Position numbers and translations under genes: made by a program. A stretch of DNA of 64,000 nucleotides from Cloeon dipterum (lineage: Eukaryota > Arthropoda > Insecta > Ephemeroptera > Baetidae): positions 28,265,883-28,329,882 of the forward strand of contig NC_088789.1 of NCBI RefSeq assembly GCF_949628265.1, given 5' to 3'. Numbering within the stretch: position 1 is the first letter of the stretch; each line of letters opens with the position of its first letter. Positions 10,131-22,332 of the stretch are shown here, piece by piece. The notes under the pieces are model-generated. The model was given only the letters and a program-made list of their open reading frames with translations, had not been told where the DNA came from and ran no database searches.

Positions 10131-12711
10131 ATGGACAGCCAGGGCAGGAAGGTCATAGTTTGCGACAACGGGACGGGGGTGAGTCGAGGTTCCATAAATT
10201 TTGACACGGAATTTCTCCAATTTCTCAAAAGACCCAGATTGTTGTGGCTTTCTGGGCCAATTTCCTGTCACGATGATCTTATTCTGCAATCGCTGTTTGC
10301 TTTCAGTTCGTGAAATGTGGCTACGCTGGCTCGAATTTTCCGGCCCATATTTTCCCCTCTATGGTCGGACGACCTATAATCAGGGCTGCGAACAAAATTG
10401 GCGATATAGAAGTGAAGGTGAGTTTGAATACACATCCGCAGACCACTCCCTGAAACTGATAAAAAAGAGGAAGCAGTGTGTCAACAAAATTTCTATAATT
10501 AAACAAGTTCTGAATTTTCTGGCCATGCGCCTTTTTCTTTGACACGATCACGATTTTTATTGTGTTAGAGGCTGTACATTTTATTGAATATTCATTGACT
10601 GTTATTTAATCTGCAGGGCGCTTGTGTCAGTGTAAGAGCAGTTTCCTTATATTCTCTATTGCCAAACTGTAAGATAAATTAATAATGCGTGTCTGTGGCA
10701 AGGTTTTAACTAACAACACAACTAATTTCTGCGTATAGTTTAGCCTTTTTGTTAACAAACACAAAAACAAACTCGCTTAACGACAAAAAAACCCACAATG
10801 CTAATCTGTGTCAATTTTGTCTTAAAGCTTTAAAATTTTGCTTTCTGCTTTTCCGCTGCGCAGGAAGTAGCAAATGTGCCAGTAAGTAACTGGAAGTGAA
10901 ATCTCTGCATGGTTTCCGAATGCTAGCATGGTTACATTATTTTAAGTATTTTTAAGTATTATCTAGCCAAAATTAAATAATTCTCCCATTAAAAAATAAA
11001 TTTCGTGTGTGTTCCCTTCTGTGTACGTCCTGTAGGCCAGTTTTCGGTTGTAGCGACTCCTCCAGGTCCCGTTTCAAATTCGTAACATGAGGTTTTTATT
11101 TTAGGATTTAATGGTAGGCGATGAAGCAAGCAAGCTGCGCTCAATGCTGGAAGTTAACTACCCCATGGAGAACGGAATCGTGAAGTAATCCAGTTGCGCA
11201 ATAAATTTTAAACAGTGTGTAATTTTGTTCTTTGGCCCGCCAGGAACTGGCCAGATATGTGTCACGTTTGGGATTATACGTTTGGACCCAACAAAATGGA
11301 CATCGACCCCAAGGAATGCAAAATTCTCCTGACTGAACCGCCGATGAACCCGACGAAAAATAGGGAAAAGATGATTGAGGTATTATTTAATTTTAAAAAT
11401 AAATTTTGGATTTATTAATTGAAAATAAATTGTTTTGTCGTAGGTGATGTTTGAAAAGTACGGCTTTGCTGGCGCCTACATCGCCATCCAGGCCGTGCTC
11501 ACCCTTTATGCTCAAGGCTTGCTGAGTGGCGTCGTAGTCGATTCGGGCGACGGTGTTACCCACATTTGCCCAGTCTACGAAGAGTTTGCGCTTCCCCACT
11601 TGACCCGTCGGCTCGACATCGCTGGCAGAGACATCACCAGATACCTGATCAAAGTAAGTAGTATAATTTAAACCACCGAAATTCGGATGTTCAATTTTTT
11701 TGTGATCTCAGCTGCTCCTGCTGCGGGGCTATGCCTTCAACCACACTGCCGACTTTGAGACTGTGCGCATGATGAAGGAGAAATTGTGTTACATCGGCTA
11801 CAACATCGAAACCGAGCAGAAACTAAGTCTCGAGACAACTGTCCTCGTTGAGCCATACACCGTGAGTTGCACCCTTTTTAAAGAGGAATTGTAGTGAATT
11901 TCCCCGCAAAATCCTTTAACACACTTGCAGAGTTTAGCTCTAAAAATCATAGTTGTTAAAATGAAAAAAAAAATTCTGAGATGATTCTCAAATAAATTAA
12001 CTTAATTTTGGTTATTTTGTTAACCGGTAAAATTAAAAAAATGGGATTTTGGGGCACTTCTGGTAAAATTTATAAAAAAATTGGTCGGTTAGGGTCAATT
12101 TTTCATTTATTTTAAATTAAAATTAACTCAATTTTCCTTCCTTTCTTCAGCTTCCTGACGGCAGGGTGATCAAGGTCGGTGGAGAGCGGTTTGAGGCGCC
12201 TGAGGCGTTGTTCCAGCCCCATCTGATCAATGTTGAAGGACAGGGTGCGTGTTAAATTGTGATTAATTTTAAGCTTGACTAAAAAAATCGATTTTTAGGT
12301 ATTGCCGAATTGGTGTTCAACACCATTCAAGCCGCGGACATCGACATGCGTTCGGAACTGTACAAGCACATCGTCCTGTCTGGAGGCTCGACCATGTACC
12401 CTGGTCTTCCAAGTCGGCTTGAGCGCGAGATCAAACAGCTCTACCTTGAACGAGTCCTCAAGAATGACATTGATAAACTTTCGGTAAGATTGCTTTGATC
12501 CGAATTTTTAGGAATTGATTTATTAATTTTTATATTGCAGAAATTCAAAATCCGAATTGAGGACCCGCCAAGGAGAAAGGACATGGTGTTTATCGGGGGA
12601 GCCGTTTTAGCCGAAGTGATGAAAGACAGAGACACCTTCTGGATGACGAGGGAGGAGTACCAAGAGAAGGGGGTGCATGTCCTGAGCAAGCTGGGCGCAC
12701 GTGCAAATTAA
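10131..12711 (+). CDS. Arp2: Actin-related protein 2 of the Arp2/3 complex
   Basis: Core nucleating subunit of the Arp2/3 complex, which makes branched actin filaments in the cytoplasm. Constitutive exons: 10131-10178, 10307-10417, 11105-11184, 11244-11379, 11444-11653, 11712-11861, 12151-12244, 12299-12483 and 12541-12711, giving 394 residues, the standard length. The nucleotide-binding folds are clear: [20 protein letters not shown] (phosphate 1), [10 protein letters not shown] (phosphate 2) and [20 protein letters not shown] (adenosine). Arp2-specific text includes [17 protein letters not shown] and [17 protein letters not shown]. Two in-frame microexons sit in intron 2 (see separate entries) and would lengthen the D-loop region. 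AATAAA follows at 12941-12946. Confidence 0.96.
10617..10631 (+). other. Arp2: Candidate 15-nt cassette microexon of Arp2
   Basis: Flanked by acceptor ttatttaatctgcag and donor GTAAGA. It encodes Gly-Ala-Cys-Val-Ser at phase 0, between phase-0 flanking exons that end in IEVK and begin with DLMVGDE, so inclusion keeps frame and adds five residues in the D-loop region. No expression evidence is available here. Confidence 0.5.
10864..10881 (+). other. Arp2: Candidate 18-nt cassette microexon of Arp2
   Basis: Flanked by a pyrimidine-rich acceptor (cttttccgctgcgcag) and a strong donor GTAAGT. It encodes Glu-Val-Ala-Asn-Val-Pro at phase 0, inserting six residues at the same site as the 10617-10631 microexon. 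The two may be mutually exclusive alternatives. Confidence 0.6.
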
Positions 12712-12940
12712 TTTAATCTGCCTCTTGAATATTTCCGCATTTACCCTTTCCTGTGTTAAAAATTTGTTTTTACATTGAAGCAATATATTAATGTTCTATT
12801 AATTAATTTTATATGGAAGAAATTTTAAAATAATCCGTGCATAAAATTGTAAGTTACATTCCATCCAAATTTCTCGATTCACAAAACCAACCTTAGCATC
12901 ACTCTCCAGTTAACCTCATAATAATTTAAAACATCTTCGC

Positions 12941-13015
12941 AATAAAACTTATGAAACTGTAAATTGGCCTGTCTATTCATTGAAAATAAACAAAAATATT
13001 CACCAAGAATTTATT
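12941..13015. terminator. Convergent polyadenylation signals of Arp2 and the THAP gene
   Basis: AATAAA on plus at 12941-12946 serves Arp2. TTTATT at 13010-13015 is AATAAA on minus, about 60 nt past the THAP gene stop. The predicted 3' ends overlap. Confidence 0.55.
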
Positions 13016-13074
13016 AGATTTGCACTCAATCTTACAAAAAATTTACAACTTAACATAGGCTGTGACCACTTTAA

Positions 13075-15844
13075 CTACAGCGTGTCACTCAGGTCTGGCA
13101 ATTCCTGTGAAGCATCCTGCTCCATTTCCTCCGCTTCCGGCTCTCCTTCCTGATCCTCTGTCTCCTCCTGCTCCGTCGGCTTCTCATTTTGCTCGTTTTC
13201 TATGGCTTTAGTGGTCGACTCGGCAGGTTGCACGGCACGTTTCCTCTTCCTCTTTGCCTCGAGTTCATTGCCGTGCAACAGCTCCTGCTGCATTTTCTTC
13301 AGATAGAAGTGGACTCGTTCTCTCACGTGACACCTGCTGTTGGTGCCGAGGGATGTGTAGTGGCCCACCATGTGCAGAATGGTTTCGATTTCCAACCGCT
13401 CCTTTCCGCTGAAGCTTTCAATGTAGTTTTGCTTCAACTGCATCGCGGCTGCGTACAAAACTGAAGCAGGAACAGGCCAATCCCTTGGGAATAATGCAGA
13501 TTAATTTGGTTGCCAATTTTTTTTAATTGAACATTGAAGAAATCAAAAGCCCCCAGCCTCTTACAATTAGGAGAATATCTAAGTTCTAATGCAGCTAAAA
13601 AAATCAAACTTCAAGCCACAAGATGCCTATTCAGACGGCTAAAATATTTTGAATTATTAAATAAAACATTTTTTAGAATTTAGGAAAATTTAGGAACATA
13701 GGAAAATTAAAATTAATGTTTTTTTGTTTTTTTCTCTTTGTGCAACGCGTTTGTTTTTATAAAAATTCTGCTGATCCTCCAATCGTCGCCCACGACCCCT
13801 CATTGGATAGGTCTTTGACTGGATTTTTACTTGGGATACCCTGACGACCTTTTTCAGGGTACCCCGACCTGACATCCGCTTCCAGGCCAGTTTTTAATGC
13901 TTTTTCACTAATTTTGAGCACATTTTTTGCGGCGTTTAATCATCCTTGCCTCTCACCGACCTTCCTCAGGTCCCGCGACCTGGGGAATAATTTTTAATGG
14001 TTTGGCCGGCGCCAACGCTTCATGGCAAAAGAGGTTCAAAGGTTAAATAAAGGTATATTTGAGTTCAGGTGATTTTGAGTAAATCAATCCGTTAAATTAA
14101 ACATACTTTGAGATCTACAAAGACCAGGAATCAAACCCTGGCGTCAGGGTAGCTATCGAGCAGTTAAAATCATTCAATTCTAACTTTTCTGACGCCCATT
14201 GGCTCTGAATTTGTTCGATTTGAAAAATCTTCACCGTTGGAACAGCCAAGTCGAGAGCTTTCAGAATATTTATGTACAATTTGACCCTTAGGTGCCCAAA
14301 AATACCTGAAAGTTTTTGGAATGAAGAGATCCCACTTCTGCAAATTGTACGCAGCTCCTCTGGCTTTGATTGGCAGTCTCGGAGCCACCTGATGGACCTG
14401 AGCGCTGATTTGGGGCGTGTTCAGGTCCATTTCGACCTGGTGAAGGGGTCTGGGAGGTCGTGGCGGTTCGGACAAAGGTGGAGCTTTCGTAATGGCAACA
14501 GGCTCGGGCGCAGAGGCCAGGGTGCTTGAAACCTCGTCCAACACCAAGTCTGTAGATCTGATCACTCTTTTCGGCGGATTGATGATCTTCCCCTTACTCT
14601 GAATCTGAAATACGAGAAGAAAATTAAATTTAAATCTATAAACAAAGTCAATTATTATTACCTGTTGAATCTTCGCCAGGTCGTCTTTGTTCACAGGCTG
14701 AAATTAATATTTAATTTAAATAAATTGAATTAAATAATGATGCAAAAATAAACCTTTTTGGATAATTTGGTGAGCTGCTCGAGAGTGACACGGCCTTCTT
14801 TGTACTCCTTGTACAGGGATTTTGGAACAGAGATGATCATCTTGCTCGGCTTGCTTGGTGGCGACTTTGCCTTGGGCTTGGGCTGCGGAATATCAATCGC
14901 AGGTGGCGGACTCTCCAAAGTCCCCTTGTCCAAGTTCGAAGGTCCAGGCGCAGGCTGGTTCAAAAGAGGCAAAATCCTGGCGTTCGGGGAAGTTGGGCTT
15001 GCCGACGGATTCACTACGATCTGCTGCTGCTTCAGCTGGGCAGCAGTGAGGATCAGGGATGTCACTCCGGCTGCGTTTGGCTCAGAAGGTGTCAGCAGGA
15101 AAAATTGTTGGCCAGTGTTCGGGGCTGAGGTTTTTGTCAGGGGTGAGGCCGCAGGTTTCGGAACGGCCACATGTCCCGGTGGCTGGAATTTAATTAAATT
15201 TTTACTGCTCAAACTCATGATAAGGGAATTTGGAATCTTTAATAATTATTGACAGCTTGAAAAAATTTGATCGTTTAAATTAAAAAAAAATCACAGTCTT
15301 TCTCATGAAAATTTTACCTTGGGAAGAATTGGCTGCTTTCCATAAGTTTTCACAGAAGCAATGTTCGGGTTTATTGGCTTCACTGATGACGGAGGCTGGA
15401 AAATTACAGAAAAATTCGCTCGATGAGTTATGTTCAAATTAATTTAGCAGCACTTCTTACAGTTTTGAAAACTGATGGTTTGGCTGAGGGCCTCACTTTC
15501 ACGTGGGTAGCCCCAGTGAAATCTGCGGCTTTAAAGTGTTCAGCACAAATGAAGTACTTCAGGTATTCGGCTGAATTGATCAAATCTGCACGACCGCATA
15601 TTTTGAGCCATTCCTTGCGCCTGGAAATTAATTTGGATATCAGAATAACACAATTATTTAAAGCAGCAAAAAGCACAAACATTGAATTGACATCTGGAAG
15701 TTTGATTTTTGTAGTAGCTTCATTGCTGCCCATGGAATTGCAGCTGTTGACGATGCACTTTTCTCCAGGGTCAATTTTCTGCTTTTTCGGCATCTTCATT
15801 ACTTTCACAACCTTCGCTTTCTTCGGGTTTGGTGGACTTGACAT
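13075..15844 (-). CDS. THAP-domain (C2CH zinc finger) protein, unnamed
   Basis: Exons on minus: 15844-15681, 15620-15461, 15395-15318, 15182-14754, 14697-14662, 14604-14306 and 13483-13075, all phase-consistent, giving 524 residues. Residues 30-110 form a THAP domain: C30-x4-C35, then C80-x2-H83 (ICAEHF), the RKEWLKICGRAD helix and a terminal AxPSxF box (VRPSAKPSVF). THAP domains bind DNA. The 29-residue basic, Pro/Lys-rich lead before C30 is unusual, since these domains normally start at the N-terminus. A long Pro/Ser/Gln-rich middle follows. A conserved-looking helical stretch, DWPVPASVLYAAAMQLKQNY through KERLEIETILHMVGHYTSLG, precedes a basic KRKRKR signal and an acidic Glu-rich end. The exon 14306/13483 join is supported by phase (AG|G) and sense but uses an AAG acceptor. 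A transcription or chromatin factor is likely; the exact family member is not recognised. Confidence 0.75.
13837..13861. repeat. TACCCTGA hairpin repeat H, copy 1
   Basis: 25 nt starting TACCCTGACGACC and ending TCAGGGTA, an 8-bp inverted repeat with a 9-nt loop. It is identical to 28739-28763 and lies in the last intron of the THAP gene. Confidence 0.7.
14134..14152. repeat. CCCTGGCGTCAGGGTAGC hairpin repeat H, second form, copy 1
   Basis: Near-palindrome built on CCCTG-GCGT-CAGGG. The same core recurs at 32314-32331. It lies in the THAP gene intron about 300 bp from the first hairpin form, so the two may mark opposite ends of one element. Confidence 0.6.
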
Positions 15845-15991
15845 CTTTAAGTGTTTAAATTAATCTGAAAAAAAAATTGATGGTAGAGGTGTTATTTTCC
15901 TACGTCTTTCAAAGCCTTAATTATTGCCTTGAATTTAATTTATATTAGAATGCAATCCTTTAAAGTGGATCAATTCATGGCGACAAATAAT

Positions 15992-16365
15992 GAAAATTAT
16001 TTGAAATTTTGGATGTAATAAGCAGTTGATCAATTTGTAAAACATTTTGCATTAGTCCAAAAAGACCTTGCTACAGTTAAAATTTAATTTTTCTCCAAAA
16101 TTTACAGCGCTTGACCACATTTTTTGGCAGATTTCGATTCCTCTCGTCCAGATCTTTTCAATTACAGTGCATGACACTTTTTGGGGAAACTCTTAGTTGC
16201 GAAATAAAATACAAAGGATTTCAAATAAGAAGACAGTCCTCAACAATGCTAACTTTTCTAAAAATGCACAGTTCTACTTACATAGAGAGGTCAATTTTTG
16301 CTTCTACTCAATCCTAAGCATTGGCAACAAGGATTTTCCAGGATTTTGCAGTATCAATCCTCATT
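15992..16365 (+). repeat. 390-415-bp repeat family F, single copy in the THAP/fliI promoter gap
   Basis: It shares GAAAATTATTTgAAaTTtTGGATG, CTCCAAAATTTACaG, GATTTCGATTCCTCTCGTC, GGGGAAACTCTTaGTT and TTTTCCAGGaTTTTgCAGTAT with the tandem units at 53423-54228. It fills more than half of the 686-bp gap between the divergent THAP and fliI start codons. Confidence 0.75.
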
Positions 16366-16530
16366 AAAATAGATACAAAGGATTGTCATTTACGACAATT
16401 TGGTCCAATTTCAGCTCCTGCAAACTGAAGAAATCCGAGCAGTCCTTGGCCCTTGGCTTCGGGTTCTCGGTCTGCCTTTGTTTACCTTCTTCAATCTTCC
16501 CGCCGCAAAACTTGTCAGTCGGGGAGAAAA

Positions 16531-19500
16531 ATGGCGAACACGGGAGTGTTGCCATTCGTGCGAGGAGTAGATTTTACGAATAATGACTTCAGCGTAAGTA
16601 AATTTTGGCTTATTGAAGGCAAAATTTCGATTTTTAAAGGTCTAATTTATAACCGTGCAAAATTTGAAGCTTGAAACATTCGTGGCGAGACGGAAAATCC
16701 GAATACAAAATTCACCTGGGCTGAAACAACGCCTCTTTTAGTCTCTTTAACTTGTCAAGATTTAGGTTGTTTTGCCGTTATGCTTCGCTGCACAAAATTT
16801 AAATGATTGAAATGTGTGTGCCAAAATGTAATGTGAACGAATTGAAATTGAAATTTATTTAAAATTGACTTCTTGCACCAGAACTAACAAAAAAAAATAT
16901 TCATATATTTTGAAAAAATAAAATTCTTGTGATTGCCAAAATAGGATGGAAGATTTCCGACCTCCGTGAAACTGATGACTGGTGTCCAATGGCTCAAATT
17001 GGACAAAACCAACTTAGCCTCTGTGCCGGAAGAAATGGGCAAACTTGTCAAATTGGTAAATATAATTATACAAATTCTCCTAATCCCTCGAACTAAATTT
17101 TATAATATTTTTTTCCTTAAGGAAAATCTCTCCATGAAGGGAAACAATTTGGACCGCCTTTATGGCGAGTTGACGGATTTGTCCAGCCTACGAAGCCTTA
17201 ATTTGAGGAGGAACAAAGTGAAGTCTTCTGGGGTGCCTGCCGAGCTCTTTAAACTCGAGGAACTGACCACATTGGATCTGAGTCACAACAATTTGAAAGA
17301 AGTGCCTAGTGGAATGGAGAGTGCCAAGTCTCTTTTGGTCCTCAACCTGAGCCACAACAGGTTAATTAAAAAAGCCTATATATGAATTCCAATCTTCATT
17401 CCTGATATGTACAGCATACCAGCCGTGCCGAGCGCTCTCTTCATGCACCTCACCGACCTGCTCTTCCTTGACCTGAGTCATAACCAACTGGAAACCCTGC
17501 CGCCGCAGACCAGGAGGCTCGCCAATTTGCAGACCCTGATCCTGAGCCACAACCCTCTGGGCCATTTCCAGCTGAGGCAGCTGCCTTCGTTGCAGTCGTT
17601 GGCCGTTCTGCACATGCGAGCCACTCAGAGGACGCTCAACAACATTCCGGCCAGTCTGGACTCGCTGACCAGCCTGGTCGAGCTCGACCTCGCACAAAAC
17701 AGTTTGCCCAGAGTGCCTGACGCCCTGTTCACGCTGCCAAATCTGAAAAGACTCAACCTGGCCGACAACGAACTGACCGAAATTCAGCAGTCTATTGGCA
17801 AGTCTTGTTTTATTTTTTCTAAATGCCGCTCTAATCTGTAGAATATTATGTTTCATTTTGCTTGTTCGTCGTTTGCTCCGCCCACTTCTCTACTCCCTGG
17901 CCGCAGAATTCATGATTTTCCATTTTACAGAGTTGTGGCAAAAGCTGGAGAACCTGAACCTGTGTCGCAACAAGCTGACAGCCCTGCCGGCGGCACTGTG
18001 CAAGCTCAACTGCCTTCGTCGGCTGTACGTGAACGACAACCAACTAGACTTTGACGGAATTCCTTCAGGGATGGGCAAACTCGGCGCCTTGGAGGTGTTC
18101 GCCGCCGCCAACAACAAGCTGGAGATGATCCCAGAGGGCCTGTTCCGCTGCGGATCGCTGAAGAAGCTGATTTTGGCCAACAACCGGCTCGTCACCCTGC
18201 CAGAAGCGGTGCACCTGACCGAGCTGGAGGAGCTGGACCTGAGGAACAATCCGGACCTGATCATGCCACCCAAGCCGGGAGAAATGAACCCCGTCGGGCA
18301 GCGCGGAGCCGGAATTGAGTTTTACAACATCGACTTCAGCCTGCAGCATCAGCTCAGGTTGGCAGGCGCCGCCCCGCCGTCCCCTGCGTCCAACGGAAGT
18401 GCCAGTAAATTTCACATAGCCTTGAAATTAAATTTATTTAAATTAATCTGGTAATTAGCTCCGGTCAAGGATCCAATAGCAAGGAAAATGAGGTTGAGGA
18501 GAGGACGCAGAGACCAGCAAGAGGAAGCTGATCAGGACCAAGCCAAGATTTTGAAAGGAATGAAAGACATTGCCAAAGAGAAGAACAGGCAGAAATCACC
18601 CGAGGAAACAAAAGCCGAGTCCCTCAAGTGAGTTGAATGCACAAAAAATCCCTGAAATTTGTATATAAACCCTGGCACCATCTTTTTACGGCTCCAAGAA
18701 TTATTAGGGTTACTTAATCAACTGTTTGAGCGTCCAGAATTGCAAATAAAACTAAATTTCAGGCCAAAGCGGTGGGACGAAGCCTTGGAAAAGCCTCCGC
18801 TGGACTACTCAGAGTTTTTTGACGAGGACACAGGACACTACCCTGGCTTGACAGTTTGGGAAATCGAAAATTTTCTTCCAAACCAAATCGAGGAGGTGGC
18901 GCACGGCAAATTCTACGAGGGTGACTGCTACATCGTGCTGCAAACCTTCCTCAATCCGCAGGGCGCTTTGGACTGGAATATTTACTTTTGGATCGGCTCA
19001 AAAGCGACGGTAAATTTTTCCTCATTAAATTGCACGTTCATAACTAAATAATTTATTCTAGCTGGACAAAAGAGCGTGTGCTGCAATTCACGCGGTGAAT
19101 TTGAGGAACTTTTTGGGCGCACAATGCCGCACAATCCGAGAGGAGCAAGCAGACGAGTCTGACGAATTCATGTATCTCTTCACCTGTGATATTGCGTACA
19201 TTGAGGGCGGCCGCACAACCAGTGGATTTTACACTGTCGAGGAAAATGTAAGAATTTTTATTTCTAGAATGAGTTCATAATAAAGGCTATGAGTTGGGAG
19301 ATTTTTAGGCCATATTTATAACTCTTTTGCAAATTTGTTTAAATCATATTAGGGAGTTTCTTTCATATTTTGGCTTAATGTTTTGTAAAAATAAACAAAA
19401 CTCTTAAATGTGTAAAAATAAGTGGACTGTCGAAAATTCACAGCCATAATCATGATCCTGTGTTAAAGGTATTCGTCAACCGTATGTACCGCGTGCATCC

Positions 19501-22332
19501 AGCGGGTTCTTCGATTCACTTGGAGCCTGTCACTCTGGAGGTGGAGGCGCTGGATCCGCGATTCGTCTTCATGATCGACTGCAGCACAAAAATTTACTTG
19601 TGGCAGGGGAGGAAGTCGAAAAACACGCTCAAGTCAAAATCAAGGTTGAATCAAACAATAAATCCCAAACAGAATAAATAAATTTTACATTTATAGACTG
19701 CTGGCTGAAAAGATCAACAAAAACGAGAGGAAGAACAAGGCTGAGATCATCAACGAAAGCCCTGGCGACGAGAGCAGCGAGTTTTGGAGGGTCCTCGGCG
19801 ACGAAGTCGGATTCGCTCCTGAAGACCCGCCTGAGGTACGTTTAAAAATTTTAAATCTTCAAATTCACCCAATTATTTTCTCACAACCAGGAACACGTAC
19901 CAGACGATTTCTTCGTGCCCCTGCCGCGTCTGTACCAAGTGTGTCTGGGCATGGGCTACCTGGAACTGCCGCAAGTCGAAATTCCTCACCAGAAGCTTGT
20001 TAACACGCTGCTCAACAGCAAGAATGTGTACATTTTGGACTGTTTCCTCGACGTCTTCGTTTGGTAATTATTTTTCTACGTGATATTTTCCCCTTCCACC
20101 ACAAATTTTGTTTCTGAAGAACTAGGGATAGTTATAACCTTTAATACCTGACCCTGAAAGTCAAAATTATTAGAAATTTAATTTATAAAATAACTCGTAT
20201 ATCGTTTTATACGGTTTTTAAATTAAAAATGATGCCAAAATAATTTAAATTCATCTTTTAACCAATGTGTCCAGGTTTGGAAAGAAATCGACACGCCTGG
20301 TGAGAGCTGCAGCAGTAAAACTTTCCTCGGAGCTGTTCACCATGATCGATCGCCCTGAGCATGCCATGATTTCCCGCGTGCAAGAAGGCACTGAGTCTCA
20401 GGTGAGTTAATCGACACTCAACTCAAGCATTTATTTTTAAATTCAATATTTCCAGATGTTTAAACTGAAATTCACTGGCTGGGACGAAGTGATCGCGGTG
20501 GATTTCACGCGCACTGCTGAGTCGGTGCAGCGCACAGGCGCGGATTTGGTCAAATGGGCGAGGAAGCAAGAAACAAAGTCAGACCTGACGGCACTCTTCC
20601 TGCCCCGACAGACGCCGATGAACCTGGAAGAGGCCCAACAGCTGATGGAGGAGTGGAACGAGGACCTGGAGGCCATGGAGCCTTTCGTCCTGGAGGGCAG
20701 GAAGTTCGTTCGACTCCCGGACGAAGAGCTAGGTTTGTATCTTAATTTAGGTTTGAAATAATTTTCTGACTTTGTTTTTATCTCGTTCCAGGCCATTTCT
20801 ACAGTCAAGACTGCTACGTGTTCTTGTGCAGGTATTGGGTGCCTTTGGACGTGCCTGAGGGAGAGGAGGAAAACCCTGACGAGCCTCTTGAAGACGACTT
20901 TCAGTGCATTGTTTACTTCTGGCAGGGGAGAGACGCTGGAAACATGGGATGGCTCACGTTCACCTTCAGGTTAGTAAATTAAATTCTTCTTTTAAGAAAG
21001 CGAATTAATTTTCCAGCGCTTAAGTAAAACAGACACATAGAAAAACATTTTCTAATCCTTATAAAAATATTCAGCTTGCAGAAAAAATTCAAGGCTCTCT
21101 TTGGTGAGAAACTGGAAGTGGTTCGAACTCATCAGCAGCAGGAGAATCCCAAGTTCTTGTCGCACTTCCGCAGGAAGTTTGTCATCCACACTGGCAAGAG
21201 GAGGAAGGTGAAGCCCCAGCTGACCGAAGGGGACGTTTCTCTGGACGACAGTCTGCAGCAGCAGCAACCGCAGCAGCAGTCGGCGCCGGTCGAATTTTTC
21301 CAGCTGCGCTCCAACGGAAGCATTCTCTGCACCAGGTGCATCCAGATCAAACCAGACGCCACCTCTCTCAACTCTGTCTTTTGGTAATTATTTGTGTTTT
21401 GTATTCCTTTTGATCAGCCAAACTGATAAAAAAAAATATTGCTGGACATTCTCCTCAAAGCAAATTCGGTTTTTTCCTTAAAGGAGAAGTTTTTAAATGT
21501 CCTGAAAAATTAAAATATAAAAATACCAATTTTTAAAAATGCGTATTAAATTTTCAGAAGGAAAATCTCGTTAATATTTAATTAATTAATTTCTAGCTAC
21601 ATTCTGAAAGTGCCATTCGACCAAGAAGACTCAAACGGAATCATTTACGTATGGATCGGCTCCAAATCCGATCCAGAAGAGGCGAGGCTTGTTGAAGAAA
21701 TTGCTCGCGGAATGTATGACATTGTAAGTTTCTATTTCATTAATGTAACAATTATTAAATTGCCGAATAAAATTAATTTCGCAGGAGAAGTACAGCTTGC
21801 AAATTCTAAACGAAGGTGAGGAGCCTGACAACTTTTTCTGGGTAGGACTTGGCGGCAAGAAACCTTACGAAAACAATGCCGAATTCCTCAAATACACAAG
21901 ACTGTTCCGGTGTTCTAACGAAAGAGGATACTTCAGCGTGTCCGAAAAGTGCTCAGATTTTTGCCAGGTTTGTTCTATAAATTACGAACAAACATCTAAC
22001 TTTTTAATTAATTCTTTACACTCACCAGGACGATCTTGCTGATGACGACATAATGATTTTGGACAATGGAGATCAAGTGTTTTTGTGGCTCGGAGCCAAG
22101 TGTAGTGAAGTGGAGATCAAGCTTGCCTACAAATCTGCGCAAGTGAGCACCAACAAAAATTTAAAATTTGAAATAATCTTTCCATTTTGCCTTCAAGGTC
22201 TACATTCAACACATGCGAGTGAAGCAGCCAGAAATTCCAAGGAAACTGTTCCTCACTTTGAAGAACAAGGAGTCGAGACGCTTCACCAAATGCTTCCATG
22301 GCTGGGGAACCCACAAGAAGCCGCCGGAGTAA
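16531..22332 (+). CDS. fliI: Flightless-I: leucine-rich repeat plus gelsolin-repeat actin regulator
   Basis: Actin-binding and signalling scaffold of cytoplasm and nucleus. I assemble 19 exons: 16531-16593, 16945-17055, 17122-17360, 17415-17797, 17931-18404, 18459-18627, 18763-19009, 19062-19247, 19469-19644, 19697-19835, 19891-20063, 20275-20401, 20456-20732, 20792-20969, 21075-21383, 21597-21723, 21785-21967, 22029-22142 and 22198-22332. They encode 1269 residues, matching the animal family. The N-terminal third is leucine-rich repeats ([40 protein letters not shown]). Then come the linker [13 protein letters not shown], six gelsolin-like repeats ([67 protein letters not shown]) and a headpiece-like end. 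Intron 4 (17798-17930) uses a GC donor (G|GCAAGT). AATAAA follows at 22660-22665. Confidence 0.96.

Noticed and set aside
17798-17803. Possible ordinary GT donor at 17802 for fliI intron 4
   Set aside because: It leaves two extra bases and breaks the frame into exon 5, whereas the GC donor at 17798 keeps the LRR frame.
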